A stretch of DNA of 64,000 bases. Source: FEN-299 sp963727765 (GTDB lineage Bacteria; Acidobacteriota; Vicinamibacteria; Vicinamibacterales; Fen-181). Positions 1 through 9,811 of the stretch are shown in pieces. Within the stretch, counting starts at the first letter, position 1, and each line of letters begins with the position of its first letter. Both the position numbers and the translations under genes were made by a program. The stretch covers positions 1 to 64,000 of the forward strand of contig CAVSGZ010000011.1 in the NCBI GenBank assembly GCA_963727765.1, read 5' to 3'. The notes under the pieces are model-generated. The model was not told where the DNA came from, ran no database searches, and saw nothing but the letters and a program-made list of their open reading frames with translations.

Positions 1-2359
1 GTAGCGTGGTTCCGATCGGAGGCCGTCGAAGAATGGCGTTCCTATGACTGGCAGCTGGGGATCGTGCAGGTCAAACGCCCGTTCAAGCCAGTCGAGCGCG
101 TCCGCATGGTCCCCCGCCGCGACGTACAGATACGCGACGTCCATGGGCGTCCCATACTCTGTGCGAAACCGCACGGTCAACGCCCGAGCCGCACTTCGCA
201 TCGCCTCCCGATAGCCACCACGGGCGTATCCTCGGTCGAGGGCGGCCTCGACGGTCCGGTCGTCGTACGTGGCATTCTCGTACGCCTTCGCCGCCAGGAA
301 TGCCTCGTTCTCGGGCCCTCTGCACGAAAACGCAAACCAGAGTGCACTGAGGGCCACCCAGTTGTTCGGCGCGGTACGGAGGACAGCGCGGGCCTCGGCA
401 ATCGCCTCGTCGGTACTGGCGCGGAAACAAGAGGTCTGCGGAAGAGAGGGCCTGGGTGTTAGAATTGAGAGGGTCGAGCTCGAGAGCCCGACGAAACTCG
501 GCCCTCGCCTCGGCCGAACGCTTCATCAACGCCAGGTAGTTCGCATAGCCCGCGCGTGCATCCGGGAAGTTCGGGTTGAGCGTGATCGCGCGCCTGAAGG
601 CCGCCTCTGTCCCCGGCCAGTCCCAGTCCATCAGCTTGATATTCGCCAGCGCATAGTACGCTTCCGGTAGGGTGTCGTCGAGTTCGAGCGCTTTCAACGC
701 GGCGGCCTTGGCTTTCGGCCCCGCCTCCCGGGGCGGCGTCACGCCGATCCCCTGCCGGCCGATCCAGACCAATGAGACGCCCACATGGGCGAGCGCATAG
801 TCCGGGTCCTTCTCCAGCGCGAGATCGAAGTACTTCGACGCGATGTCCACGTCGCCCGGTGTCAGGTTGTACCAGTAGTGCAGTCCTTTCAGGTACGCGT
901 CGTACGCCTCGGGATTCACGGGCCTGGCGTTCGCGAGGCGCGCCTGCTCGGCGGGAAGCAGCTTGAGGGCGAGTGCCTTCGCGACGTTGCGCGCCACGTC
1001 GCTCTGGAGCGCGAGGATCCCCGTCACCTCCCTGTCGTACCTGTCCGCCCAAAGCTGCGACTGGTCCGCCACTTTGATCAGTTCGGCGGTAATCCGGACC
1101 TGGCCGGCCTCCCGCTGCGCGCTGCCCTCGAGGACGTACTCGACGCCCAGTTCGCGGCCGATCTGGTTGATGGGGGTGTTCGTCTTCTTGTATTGCATCA
1201 CCGACGTGCGCGCGATCACGCTCAGCGTCCCCGGATGCAGTCGCCCGAGCTGGGCGATCATCTCCTGCGTCAGCCCGTCGCTCAGGTATTCCTGCTCCGC
1301 GTCGCCACTGACATTGGCAAACGGCAGGACAGCGAGCCGGATGACGCGCGCCGGGGTCGCCGCGCCGCCCACCACGCGCGATCGCAGACCACCGACATCG
1401 AGCCCAAACAGGATCACGGCAATGACCAGCAGCGCGACGACGCTTCCTCCGGTCGCCACCAGCCCGCGGCGGCGGCGCAGCATCACGCGCCACGTGGCCC
1501 AGGTCGCAGCCGCCTGCCCCAACGCCACCGCCTCCAGCGCCGCCCGCACCTCGCTCGCCTGTTGATACCGCTCGCCCGGCTCCTTCGCGAGGCAGCGGGC
1601 GATCACGCCCGCCAGCGGCGCGGGCACGGACGGTGGAGGGGGCAGCAGCGGTTGGCGGAGAATTGCCGCCGTCAGGTCGAATCCCGTCTGTCCCTCGAAC
1701 GGTCGCTTGCCGGTGGCGAGTTCGTAGAGCACGATGCCGAGCGCCCAGATGTCGCTCCGCGCATCCGCCGGCTGGCCCCGCAGCTGCTCCGGCGCCATGT
1801 ACGCCAGCGTCCCCGCGACGACGCCCGGCTCGCTCAGCGACGGCCGCGACAGCGTCGTGGCGTCACTGAGGTCGTCGGTGACCAGTCGCTTCGCCAGGCC
1901 GAAGTCCAGCACCTTGACCTGGCCCTCCGGCGTGAGGACCGCGTTCGCGCTCTTGAAGTCCCGATGCACGACGCCGTGGGCGTGGGCGTGCGCCAGGGCG
2001 TCGGCCAGCTGCTGCCCGTATCGGACGACGGTGTCGATCGGCAGCGCTCCGTCGCGCAGACGCTCAGCGAGGCTCTGCCCCTCGACCAGCTCCATGCCGA
2101 TGTAGGTGTGGCCGCCATCCTCGCCGACGTCGTAGATCGTGCAGATGTGCGGGTGATTGAGCTTCGAGGCGAGCCGGGCTTCACGGACGAGCCGCGCGCG
2201 CGCCGTGGCGTCCCCGACCGTCTCGGCCGGCAGCACTTTCAGGGCGACGTCGCGCTCGAGTCGCGTGTCGCGGGCGCGCCAAACTTCGCCCATGCCGCCG
2301 GCCCCGATGGCGGCGAGGACTTCATACGGCCCGACGTGCGAACCGGCGACAAGCGGCAT
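1..2359 (-). CDS. Receptor-type Ser/Thr protein kinase with TPR domain (partial, frameshifted)
   Basis: PknB-type kinase that phosphorylates Ser/Thr on unknown partners. The kinase domain covers about residues 11-275: glycine loop GAGGMG (19-24), ATP lysine K41, HRDFKSAN (D134) and DFG (152-154). A membrane segment near 300-322 is followed by a TolB-N-like module (AVLPFANVSGD) and TPR repeats, so the kinase is cytosolic and the TPR part extracytoplasmic. After about residue 645 the frame loses its TPR character. Dropping one base near position 424 restores it (ASTDEAIAEARAVLRTAPNN, later DALDWLERAFDLHD), and the open frame then runs off the left edge. So the gene is both cut by the window and carries an apparent +1 insertion. 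The 758-residue uninterrupted frame ends at 83 and its last 110 or so residues are nonsense. It resembles the kinase at 50143-52485 but has a membrane segment that one lacks. Confidence 0.85.
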
Positions 2360-2603
2360 GCGACGAGGCGCATTCTACCGCCGCCTCTTCGATTCATGCC
2401 ACGTGTGCCATCACCCAGGTTCGAAAATCGTCCCTGACAGCCAGCCAAACTCACGCCCAATCGGCACAACGGCTTGCGGCCGCCACAGCGCATGCCGCTG
2501 CCATGGAATTCAGCGCAGCGCACCTCGGACACGGAGCGCGTCGCCACTGCCACCGACCCTCGTCCTTCGCACGCGTTGTCCTGGAGACTCGGGCCTGGAC
2601 CGG

Positions 2604-3659
2604 TCATCCCCTGGCAAGCGACGCCATGTCGATGACGAAACGGTACTTCACGTCGCTCTTGAGCATCCGCTCGTAAGCCACGTTGATGTTCTGGATCTGA
2701 ATCATCTCGATGTCGCACGTAATACCGCGCTCGGCGCAGAAGTCCAGCATCTCCTGCGTCTCCGGGATTCCGCCGATGAGCGAGCCGGCGATCCGGCGGC
2801 GCTTGAAGATCAGGTTGAACACCGCCGGGGAGGGGTGCGGCGAGGAGGGGGCCCCCACCAGGCAGACGGTGCCGTCGCGCTTCAGCAGCGAGAGGAAGGC
2901 ATCGAGGTCGTGCGGTGCGGCGACCGTGTCGAGGATGAAGTCGAAGCTGCCCGCGTGGCGCTTCATCTCCTCCGCGTCCTTCGACAGCACCACGTCGTCG
3001 GCACCCAGGCGACGGGCGTCGGCTGTCTTGCCCGGCGACGTCGTGAACAAGACGACATGCGCGCCGAACGCGTGGGCGAACTTCAGCCCCATGTGGCCCA
3101 GGCCGCCGAGGCCGACGATGCCGACCTTGGAGCCCCTGCCGACGCCCCAGTGGCGGAGCGGGGAGTAGGTCGTGATCCCGGCGCACAGGAGCGGCGCGGC
3201 CCCGGCGAGGTTCAACGTGTCCGACACCTTCAGAACGAAGGCCTGGTCCACCACGATGCGGTTCGAGTAGCCGCCGTAGGTCATCCCGCCCAGGTGCTTG
3301 TCCGGGCTGTTGTAGGTCAGCGTCGGGCCGTGCTGGCAATACTGCTCGAGGCCCGCCTGGCACTCGGGGCAGGTCCGGCAGGCGTCGACCATGCAGCCGA
3401 CGCCGACGGGATCGCCGGCCTTGAGTCGATTCACGCTGCCGCCCACGCGGGTGACGCGGCCGACGATCTCATGGCCAGGCACGACGGGGTAGACGGTGCC
3501 GGGCCACTCGCTGCGAACGGTATGGAGATCCGAATGGCACACGCCGCAGTAGGCAATGTCGATCTCGACGTCGGTCGGCCCCGGCTCGCGGCGGTCGAAT
3601 CCAAATGGGCCCAGCGGCGACGTGGCGCTCTGGGCCGCATATCCGGTGACTTTGCTCAT
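2604..3659 (-). CDS. NAD(P)-dependent zinc alcohol dehydrogenase (YahK/CAD type)
   Basis: Medium-chain dehydrogenase that interconverts alcohols and aldehydes with NAD(P)H in the cytoplasm. Visible signatures are the catalytic-zinc cysteine in CGVCHSDLHT, GHEIVGRV, the structural-zinc set CRTCPECQAGLEQYC, and the Rossmann motif GLGGLGHMG. The 351-residue length and motif order match the cinnamyl-alcohol-dehydrogenase-like YahK/Ahr aldehyde reductases. The ATG at 3659 is chosen because GAGAGGAGG lies about 10 bases upstream; an in-frame ATG at 3752 would add 31 unlike residues. It lies 125 bases downstream of the uracil-type permease on the same strand, so it may be transcribed with the catabolic operon, for example to reduce a semialdehyde product. 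That link is inference; it could equally be independent. Confidence 0.9.
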   Translation of the reverse strand: MSKVTGYAAQSATSPLGPFGFDRREPGPTDVEIDIAYCGVCHSDLHTVRSEWPGTVYPVVPGHEIVGRVTRVGGSVNRLKAGDPVGVGCMVDACRTCPECQAGLEQYCQHGPTLTYNSPDKHLGGMTYGGYSNRIVVDQAFVLKVSDTLNLAGAAPLLCAGITTYSPLRHWGVGRGSKVGIVGLGGLGHMGLKFAHAFGAHVVLFTTSPGKTADARRLGADDVVLSKDAEEMKRHAGSFDFILDTVAAPHDLDAFLSLLKRDGTVCLVGAPSSPHPSPAVFNLIFKRRRIAGSLIGGIPETQEMLDFCAERGITCDIEMIQIQNINVAYERMLKSDVKYRFVIDMASLARG

Positions 3660-3784
3660 CGTGGGTAGTCCTCCTCTCTCAACGATAGCACTGCGGAAAT
3701 TTGGCCGGGACGGAATCCGGGCCGTGATGGCGCAACACCTGGCCCGACTCATCGGTCACGAGCCGTACGGGCCCGAGGGACGCC

Positions 3785-5065
3785 TCAGCCCGACGTCTCC
3801 TCGCGCCCGCCGGGCGCGGTCCGGAGCAGGAGATGGACGACGAGCGCCAGCACGGTGCCCACGGCGATGCCGGCGATGTTGGTGCCGCCCACGGTGACGC
3901 CCTTCACGCCGAGGCCGGTGGACACGATGAGCGACGCGCCCGCGATCACCATGTTGCGGTGGTCGGAGAAGTCCACGTGCGCGTCCATCCAGATCTTCAC
4001 GCCCATCAGCGCGATCAGGCCGTAGAGGATGAGCGTGACGCCGCCCAGGACGGGCGCCGGGATCGTGCGGATCAACAGGCCAAAGCGCGGGCAGAGCCCG
4101 AGCAGGATCGCGATCGACGCCGCCATGACGAAGTTCCACGACGAGAACACGCGTGTGATCGCCATGACGCCCATGTTCTCGGCGTAGGTGGTCTGCGGCG
4201 TGCCGCCGCCCATCGCCGAAATGAACGTGGCGATCGAGTCGCCCAGATAGGCGCGTCCCAGCCAGCGATCGAGATCGCGCCCGAGGTAGGCCGAGATCGC
4301 GGCGATGTGCCCCTTGTTCTCCGCCACGAGCACGACGAAGACCGGCGCGATCGCCAGCATCGCGCGCGGACTCCAGCGCGGCGTCTGGAACGGCGGCAGC
4401 CCGATCCACGGTGCGTGATTCAAGGCCGCGACCGCCTGCGGGTCGAGCAGTCCCGCAGCCGCCGCGAGCGCATACCCCACGACGACCCCGACGAGAACCG
4501 GCAGCAGGCGCAGGAATCCGCGGGCGTGGATCGAGACGAGCGCCGCGGTCAGGAACGTCGCAAGCGCGACCGCGACCACGAGCAGGTCGTGCGAGGTGCG
4601 GATGGTGAAATCGGCGTTGATCGCGTTCGCCACCGCCGATCCGGCGAGGTTCAGGCCGATGATCGCCACGACCGTCCCGGTCACGATGGGCGGCATGAGC
4701 GCGTCGATCCAGCCGGGCCCGCGGCGGAGGGTGACCCCCGCCGCGATGCCGTACAGGACGGCGGCGGCCGCGATGCCGCAGAGCGCATCCGGGATGCGCC
4801 GTGGATCGCCGCCGGTGACGGCCAGCACCGGGCCGATGAACGAGAAGCTCGAGCCCAGGTAGCTGGGCACCCGCATCCGCGTGCACGCGAGGAAGATCAG
4901 CGTGCCGACGCCCGAGAAGAAGATGGCGGTCTGCGGATCGAACCCCATGATGACGGGCGCGAGCACCGTGGCGCCAAACATCGCCACGACGTGCTGCAGG
5001 CCCATCGGCAGCAGGCGGCCGAACGGGATCCGATCCTCGGGATAGAGCAGGCGCGGTTCACTCAT
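3785..5065 (-). CDS. NCS2-family nucleobase permease, UraA-like
   Basis: Inner-membrane proton symporter of the nucleobase-cation symporter 2 family, 426 residues with the expected many hydrophobic segments. The QH pair of the first membrane helix is present (MGLQHVVAMFG). The segment GGTPQTTYAENMGVMAITRV has the TTYxENxGVMAITRV form known from UraA/RutG uracil carriers, whereas xanthine and urate carriers of this family usually carry an FSQNxG type. The likely cargo is therefore uracil or a related pyrimidine-like ring; substrate assignment is inferred from the motif. The ATG at 5065 begins 20 bases after the stop of the molybdenum subunit gene, so it is the last gene of the operon that starts at 16718 and probably imports the substrate of the hydroxylase encoded beside it. 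Confidence 0.9.
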   Translation of the reverse strand: MSEPRLLYPEDRIPFGRLLPMGLQHVVAMFGATVLAPVIMGFDPQTAIFFSGVGTLIFLACTRMRVPSYLGSSFSFIGPVLAVTGGDPRRIPDALCGIAAAAVLYGIAAGVTLRRGPGWIDALMPPIVTGTVVAIIGLNLAGSAVANAINADFTIRTSHDLLVVAVALATFLTAALVSIHARGFLRLLPVLVGVVVGYALAAAAGLLDPQAVAALNHAPWIGLPPFQTPRWSPRAMLAIAPVFVVLVAENKGHIAAISAYLGRDLDRWLGRAYLGDSIATFISAMGGGTPQTTYAENMGVMAITRVFSSWNFVMAASIAILLGLCPRFGLLIRTIPAPVLGGVTLILYGLIALMGVKIWMDAHVDFSDHRNMVIAGASLIVSTGLGVKGVTVGGTNIAGIAVGTVLALVVHLLLRTAPGGREETSG

Positions 5066-5085
5066 GCCGGCGCTCCTCGCGATCG

Positions 5086-7497
5086 CTACGCCTTGCACGA
5101 TTTCGCGGGCGTTTTGGTGATCCAGTTGTCGACCGACTCCTTCTGCCCCATCGCGCGCCAGACGTCCTCGGCGCGGATCGGCATGTGCGTCAACTCGGCG
5201 CCGACGGCGTTCAGGATGGCGTTCCCAAGCGCCGGCGCCACCGAGATCATCGGGTGCTCCCCGACGCCGCGTGCGCCGTAGGGGCCGTCGAGCTGCGGCG
5301 TTTCCACCGCGATGCTCTCGATCTCGTCCGGCAGGTCGCGCGCCGTGGGGATCTTGTTGTCGGTAAACGACGGGTTCAGCAGGTGGCCCTGCTCGTCGTA
5401 GATGTAGCCTTCGCAGGTCGCGGTGCCGAGCCCCTGGATCATGCCGCCGATGCACTGGCCGCGCACGATCCCTGGATTGACGACTTTGCCGACGTCGAAC
5501 GCCGACGCGACCTTGAGGACGTGGTACTCGCCAGTGGCCGGATCGACCTCGACGACCACCCCGTGGGCGCCGTACGTCCAGTCCAGGGCGGGCAGGCCCT
5601 GGCCCGTCTCCTTGTCGAGGTTCGAGAGCCCCTGCGCGACATAGCGGCCGACGCCGATCAGCGGGCCGCCGATCGCGTTGCCGTTCGGGTACGCGTAGCC
5701 GACCGCCAGCGCGGCGAACGACACGGCGTGCTCGGGGTGGTGTCTGACGAAGATCTTCTCGCGGTCGTGGTCGAGATCGCTCACCTGCGCCCGCAGCGCC
5801 TGCGCGGCGTCTTCATACGCGCGCTTCAGCAGGTCGTCGCACGCGAGGATGGCCGCGTTGCCGCTGAGGATGATCCCCTTCGACGCGACGGTCTGCCAGT
5901 CGTACGGGTCGCGCGAGGTGTCCTTGTCCACGACCACGTGGACCTGGCCGATGTCGAACCGCAGCCGCTCGGCCACGATCTGCGCGATCATCGTGGTCGA
6001 TCCCTGCCCGATCTCGGTGAGGCCGAGATTCACGATCACGCTGCCGTCCGAATTCATCTTTACGACCACGGCGGTGGCGGTGAACGGCGGCATCGCGGGC
6101 GCCTTGTGCAGCGCGGCGACCCCCTTGCCAATCCTGAGCCCGGTTCGCTGCTGCCGCGCCTCCTCCCCGACGGTCAGGCCCCCGTAGCCGATGGACTCGG
6201 CAACCGCGTCGAGGCATTTGGTGACATTCCCGGAGTTCTCCGTGATGGTCTCGCCCGTCAGCGTCTTCGAACCGGGCACGAGCGCGTTCGTGCGGCGGAA
6301 CTCGAGCGGGTCCATGCCGATCACGCTGGCCACCAGCTCCATGTGCCGCTCCAGGCCCCAGAAGAACTCCACGTGCCCGAAGCCGCGGTACGCCGTGCCG
6401 TAGGGCTTGTTCGTGTACACCGTATAGGCGTCGAGCCTGGCGTTGGGGATCTCGTAGGGGCCCGCGGCGGAGTAGCCCGAGGCGCGCGTGACGTTGACGG
6501 CGTAGTCGGCGTACGCGCCGGCGTCCCAGTACATGGTCATCTCTTGCGCGACGATCCGTCCGTCGGCCGCCACGCCGGTCTTGATGCGATAGGTGAGAGC
6601 GCTGCGGCACGGCAGCAGGCTGAACTCCTCCTCTCGCGTCGCCTGGAACTTGACCGGGCGGCCGCCCGCCTTGCGGGACAGGCACGCGCACAGCGGTTCG
6701 AGGTGGATGCCGGCCTTGCCGCCGAACCCGCCGCCGACGTGCGGCACGATCACCCGGACGTTGTTGAGCGGCAGCTTGAACGCATAGCAGAACAGGTTGC
6801 GCACCGTGAACGGGGACTGCGCGCTGGACCAGATTGTGACCTGGTCTCCGGTCCTCCACTCCACGATCGCCACGTGCGTCTCGAGCGGCACGTGCTGGAC
6901 CGAGGGGTTGGTGTATTCGCGCTCGACGACCCATTGCGCCTCGGCGAATCCCTTCTCGACGTCGCCCTTTCGGAGCTTGGTCAGGTTCGCGATGTTGGTG
7001 CCGGGGACGGGCGTGAACGCGGCCGCGACGTAGTCGTACTGGCCGAGGTCGGGATGCACGAGCGGCGCGCCGTCCTCGAGCGCGGCCATGTGGTTGAGGA
7101 CGGCCGGCAGGACCTCGTAGTCCACTTCGATCAGATCGACGGCACGCTTCGCGATCTCCAGCGTGTCCGCGGCGACGGCCGCCACCGCCTCGCCGAAGTG
7201 CCGCACCTCTCCTTTGGCAAGGATGTGTTTGTCGACGATATAGAGCCCGAGCCGGTAGTCGAGCTCGGCGCCGGTGAGCACGGCGCGCACGCCCGGCAGC
7301 GCCTCCGCTCGCGAGACGTCGACGTGCCCGATGCGGGCGCGTGCGTGCGGGCTCTTCTTGACCTGTGCGTGCAGCATGCCGGGGAACGACATGTCGCTCG
7401 CGTACACGGCTTCGCCCGTCAGCTTCGCGGTGACCTCGGATCGGTCACGGCTGGCGCCGACGTGCTTGAGCGTCCCGGGATCGCTGTTCTCAAGCAC
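5086..7497 (-). CDS. Xanthine dehydrogenase family protein, molybdopterin-binding subunit
   Basis: Large catalytic subunit of a molybdenum hydroxylase, which inserts a water-derived oxygen next to a ring nitrogen or on an aldehyde. The 803 residues show the family order: N-terminal ald_Xan_dh_C domain with KLTGEAVYASDM, the molybdopterin contact GGGFGGKAGIHLEP, GTAYRGFGHVEFFWG, and the C-terminal GARGVGEHP carrying the glutamate that acts as catalytic base. It overlaps the iron-sulfur subunit gene by 8 bases, and the FAD subunit gene is next upstream, giving an L-S-M set of the three-gene bacterial type. The substrate cannot be read from sequence. The neighbouring UraA-like permease and AllFGH-like genes argue for a nitrogen heterocycle rather than CO or an aldehyde. 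Confidence 0.93.
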   Translation of the reverse strand: MLENSDPGTLKHVGASRDRSEVTAKLTGEAVYASDMSFPGMLHAQVKKSPHARARIGHVDVSRAEALPGVRAVLTGAELDYRLGLYIVDKHILAKGEVRHFGEAVAAVAADTLEIAKRAVDLIEVDYEVLPAVLNHMAALEDGAPLVHPDLGQYDYVAAAFTPVPGTNIANLTKLRKGDVEKGFAEAQWVVEREYTNPSVQHVPLETHVAIVEWRTGDQVTIWSSAQSPFTVRNLFCYAFKLPLNNVRVIVPHVGGGFGGKAGIHLEPLCACLSRKAGGRPVKFQATREEEFSLLPCRSALTYRIKTGVAADGRIVAQEMTMYWDAGAYADYAVNVTRASGYSAAGPYEIPNARLDAYTVYTNKPYGTAYRGFGHVEFFWGLERHMELVASVIGMDPLEFRRTNALVPGSKTLTGETITENSGNVTKCLDAVAESIGYGGLTVGEEARQQRTGLRIGKGVAALHKAPAMPPFTATAVVVKMNSDGSVIVNLGLTEIGQGSTTMIAQIVAERLRFDIGQVHVVVDKDTSRDPYDWQTVASKGIILSGNAAILACDDLLKRAYEDAAQALRAQVSDLDHDREKIFVRHHPEHAVSFAALAVGYAYPNGNAIGGPLIGVGRYVAQGLSNLDKETGQGLPALDWTYGAHGVVVEVDPATGEYHVLKVASAFDVGKVVNPGIVRGQCIGGMIQGLGTATCEGYIYDEQGHLLNPSFTDNKIPTARDLPDEIESIAVETPQLDGPYGARGVGEHPMISVAPALGNAILNAVGAELTHMPIRAEDVWRAMGQKESVDNWITKTPAKSCKA

Positions 7498-7975
7498 GGA
7501 TCAGCCCTCCCTTCGCCGTCACCTGGCCGGAGACGTCGAGCACCGCTTCGACGATCTGCTGGTAGCCGGTGCAGCGGCAGAGATTGCCCTCGATGCCCTC
7601 CCGGATTTCGTCGACCGTGGGCGTCGGGTTTCGGGCGAGCAGGTCGCGCACCGAGAGGATCATGCCGCCGGTGCAGAAGCCGCACTGTACTGCGTGATGT
7701 CGGGTGAACGCCTCCTGGATGGCGCTCAGCCGCCCGTCTTTCGCCTCGCCCTCGATGGTCTCGAGCCTGCGGCCATCGGCCTCGGCCGCGAGGACCATGC
7801 ACGCGTTCACCGCCTCGCCGTCCATGAGGATCGTGCACGCGCCGCACTCGCCGGCGCCGCAGCCCTCCTTCGCGCCCGTGAAGCCGAGGTCCTCGCGGAT
7901 GAAGTGCAGCAGCGTCCGGTGCCCCTCGACGTCTCGCTCGTACGGCTGTCCGTTGAGCGTGAACGAGATCTTCAT
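7490..7975 (-). CDS. Xanthine dehydrogenase family, (2Fe-2S) subunit
   Basis: Small electron-transfer subunit of the molybdenum hydroxylase, 161 residues, the usual size. The N-terminal plant-type ferredoxin cluster is CGAGECGACTILMDG. The C-terminal [2Fe-2S] domain shows CGFCTGGM and CRCTGYQ. Electrons pass from the molybdenum site through these two clusters to the FAD subunit. The start is the ATG at 7975, which shares a base with the TGA of the FAD subunit gene (TGATG), so translation is probably coupled. A longer open frame to 8602 is only readthrough of the antisense-biased upstream sequence. Confidence 0.95.
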   Translation of the reverse strand: MKISFTLNGQPYERDVEGHRTLLHFIREDLGFTGAKEGCGAGECGACTILMDGEAVNACMVLAAEADGRRLETIEGEAKDGRLSAIQEAFTRHHAVQCGFCTGGMILSVRDLLARNPTPTVDEIREGIEGNLCRCTGYQQIVEAVLDVSGQVTAKGGLIRA

Positions 7976-8790
7976 CACGCCACCTCCAGCAGGAGCCGGC
8001 GGACGAACGTCTCCACCATGTGCTCCCGGTATGCCTTCGTGCACCGCACGTCGCTGATGGGGCTGATGGCGTGGCGCACCGCCTCCACCACCGCGTCGGC
8101 GGGCGTAGACTCCTCGAGTCCGTCCACGAGCACCGGTGTCGGGGCAGCGGAGCTGACGGCGAGGTGCAACCGGCCGGCCTGTTTCATGACCGCCACCCCC
8201 ACGATGCCGAGATCGTGTCCGCCAATGCGCTTGAGCTTCCGGTACCCTCCCCGTGCGCCCGCCGATTGCGCGGGGACGACGATGCGTTCGAGCACCTCGT
8301 CGGGCTCGATCCGGGTGCGTTTCACGCCGGTGAAGAAGTCGCGCATCGGGATCTCTCGCGCGCCGCGCGTCGACGCGAGCCAGGCGCGCGCATCGAGGCA
8401 CAACAGCGCCGGCGCCATGTCGGCGCACGGCGAGGCGTTGACGATGTTGCCGACGACCGTCGCGCGGTTGCGGATCTGGTGCGACGCCAGGTCGCGCGCG
8501 CACGCGACCAGCAGCGGAAACCTCGCGCGCACGACCGGGTCGCGCAGCAGGTGGTTGATGGTTGTCGCCGGGCGGATGACGAGACCGCCGGCGTCGCTCC
8601 ACGTGATCTCGCCCCAGCCCGGCACGCGCTTCACGTCGATCAGCAGCTCTGGCCTGGCGGCTCCGCCGCGAATGTTGACGAGCACGTCGGTGCCGCCGGC
8701 CAGGAGCATGGCGCTCTGGCCGCGTGCGGCGAGCACGTCGAGCAGTTCCGCGCGGTCACGCGGCGCGGTGTAGTCAAATCGGTGGAGCAT
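7975..8790 (-). CDS. Xanthine dehydrogenase family, FAD-binding subunit
   Basis: Medium subunit that holds FAD and hands electrons to NAD or another acceptor; 271 residues. The FAD-binding signature LLAGGTDVLVNIRGG lies at about residues 29-43, and the second flavin motif is the stretch ATVVGNIVNASPCADMAP, typical of the CoxM/XdhB family. The ATG at 8790 is preferred to one at 8850 because GAGGCGAG lies just upstream and homologues begin with a short FDYxxP motif, seen here as HRFDYTAP. It is separated from the AllH-like gene by 78 bases, the longest gap inside the operon, so a secondary promoter there is possible but not visible. Confidence 0.93.
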   Translation of the reverse strand: MLHRFDYTAPRDRAELLDVLAARGQSAMLLAGGTDVLVNIRGGAARPELLIDVKRVPGWGEITWSDAGGLVIRPATTINHLLRDPVVRARFPLLVACARDLASHQIRNRATVVGNIVNASPCADMAPALLCLDARAWLASTRGAREIPMRDFFTGVKRTRIEPDEVLERIVVPAQSAGARGGYRKLKRIGGHDLGIVGVAVMKQAGRLHLAVSSAAPTPVLVDGLEESTPADAVVEAVRHAISPISDVRCTKAYREHMVETFVRRLLLEVA

Positions 8791-8868
8791 CTCGCCTCGT
8801 TTCTGCGTGCTTCGACTCGCAACGACGGCCACGATCGGGTCTGGGCGCACGTGGCCGGTGTTCCTCGC

Positions 8869-9811
8869 TCAGCACCAGCCGGTCTGGAGCGACACCCCGA
8901 ACAGGAACCCAGCCGCGGTGTCCATTCCCGAACTGTGTCCCATCGCGCACAAGCTGTCCATGGCGGCGCCGCAGCGCCGCGGTCCTGCCGTCGGCGGGGC
9001 CGCGCGCAAGTTCCGCCGTCAGATCGCGGATCGCGCCGCAGAAAGAGCCCGCGATCGCGCACTCGAGAAGCGTCGCGCTCACGACGCTTGTCGCATCCAA
9101 CCGGGTCGCCAGCGCGGCGCCCCAAGCGGCGAGAAAACGGGCGTCCGACTCGCTCTCGCGGCTTGTACACCAGAGCGCCGCCAGCAGGCCACAGAGAAAA
9201 TCGTCGCCGGACGGCGTCAGGCCCGTCCCAAGCCCGATCAGCCGCGCCGCCGTCGCCGCCGCCGACTCCGCGTCCCGCGCGCGGATGCAGTGACCGAGCG
9301 CCCGGGCGGCTCGCGCCAGCCGCCCGCCGAGCGCGTCGGAGGGCACGGCCCCTCCACGCAAGGCGGCCAACTGCAGCGCGGCGCCTTCGCGCTCTTGCCG
9401 GGCTTCGAGCCAGCCGGCGCACTCCGCCCACGCCGCGGCCCGATCCGCCGCGTGAAGCCCGAACTTCACCGGGTCGCACCGGTCGGCGACTACGGCCGAG
9501 CTGAGGTCCACGAAGATCCGCCCGCTTGTCGCCCCGCCCTCGAACACGAGCCGGTCACCCGAACGCCGGCCCGGGTCGCCAGGCCTGAGCGGCCACTTGT
9601 CGAACCGTTCGCGCGTCGTTAGCCGGATGCCCTGCGGCTGCTCGTCGGCCGCCGGCCCGAGCAGCGTCACGAGAAACCGCCTCCCGTCCACCGACAGGTT
9701 CATGGCCGACTCGAACGCGGCGTGGACGTGGAACGCGAAATCGCCCGTCGGAACGTTGGGCCCCATCGTGAGCGCGACGGGTGGCGCCGCGTCACCGGAT
9801 ACGGTACGCAC
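8869..9811 (-). CDS. DUF2877 / AllH-like protein (frameshifted)
   Basis: Member of the DUF2877 family, to which E. coli AllH (YlbF) belongs. AllF, AllG and AllH are reported to act together as the oxamate transcarbamoylase of anaerobic allantoin use; that is outside knowledge, not shown by this sequence. The core motif LIGLGTGLTPSGDDFLCG is clear at about residues 192-209. The frame then drifts after about residue 279. One surplus base near 8970-8976 separates it from the true C-terminus MDSLCAMGHSSGMDTAAGFL, which ends at a TGA at 8869. Read straight on, the frame would instead run to 8774 with an arginine-rich tail. The start at 9811 lies inside the end of the GntR gene; an ATG at 9766 is an alternative. 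Either an assembly indel or a recently broken gene. Confidence 0.8.

Noticed and set aside
3785..9811. Standard xanthine-to-urate purine catabolism locus
   Set aside because: XDH subunits fit, but the permease has the UraA-type TTYAENMGV motif, and no uricase, allantoinase or urease gene is present.
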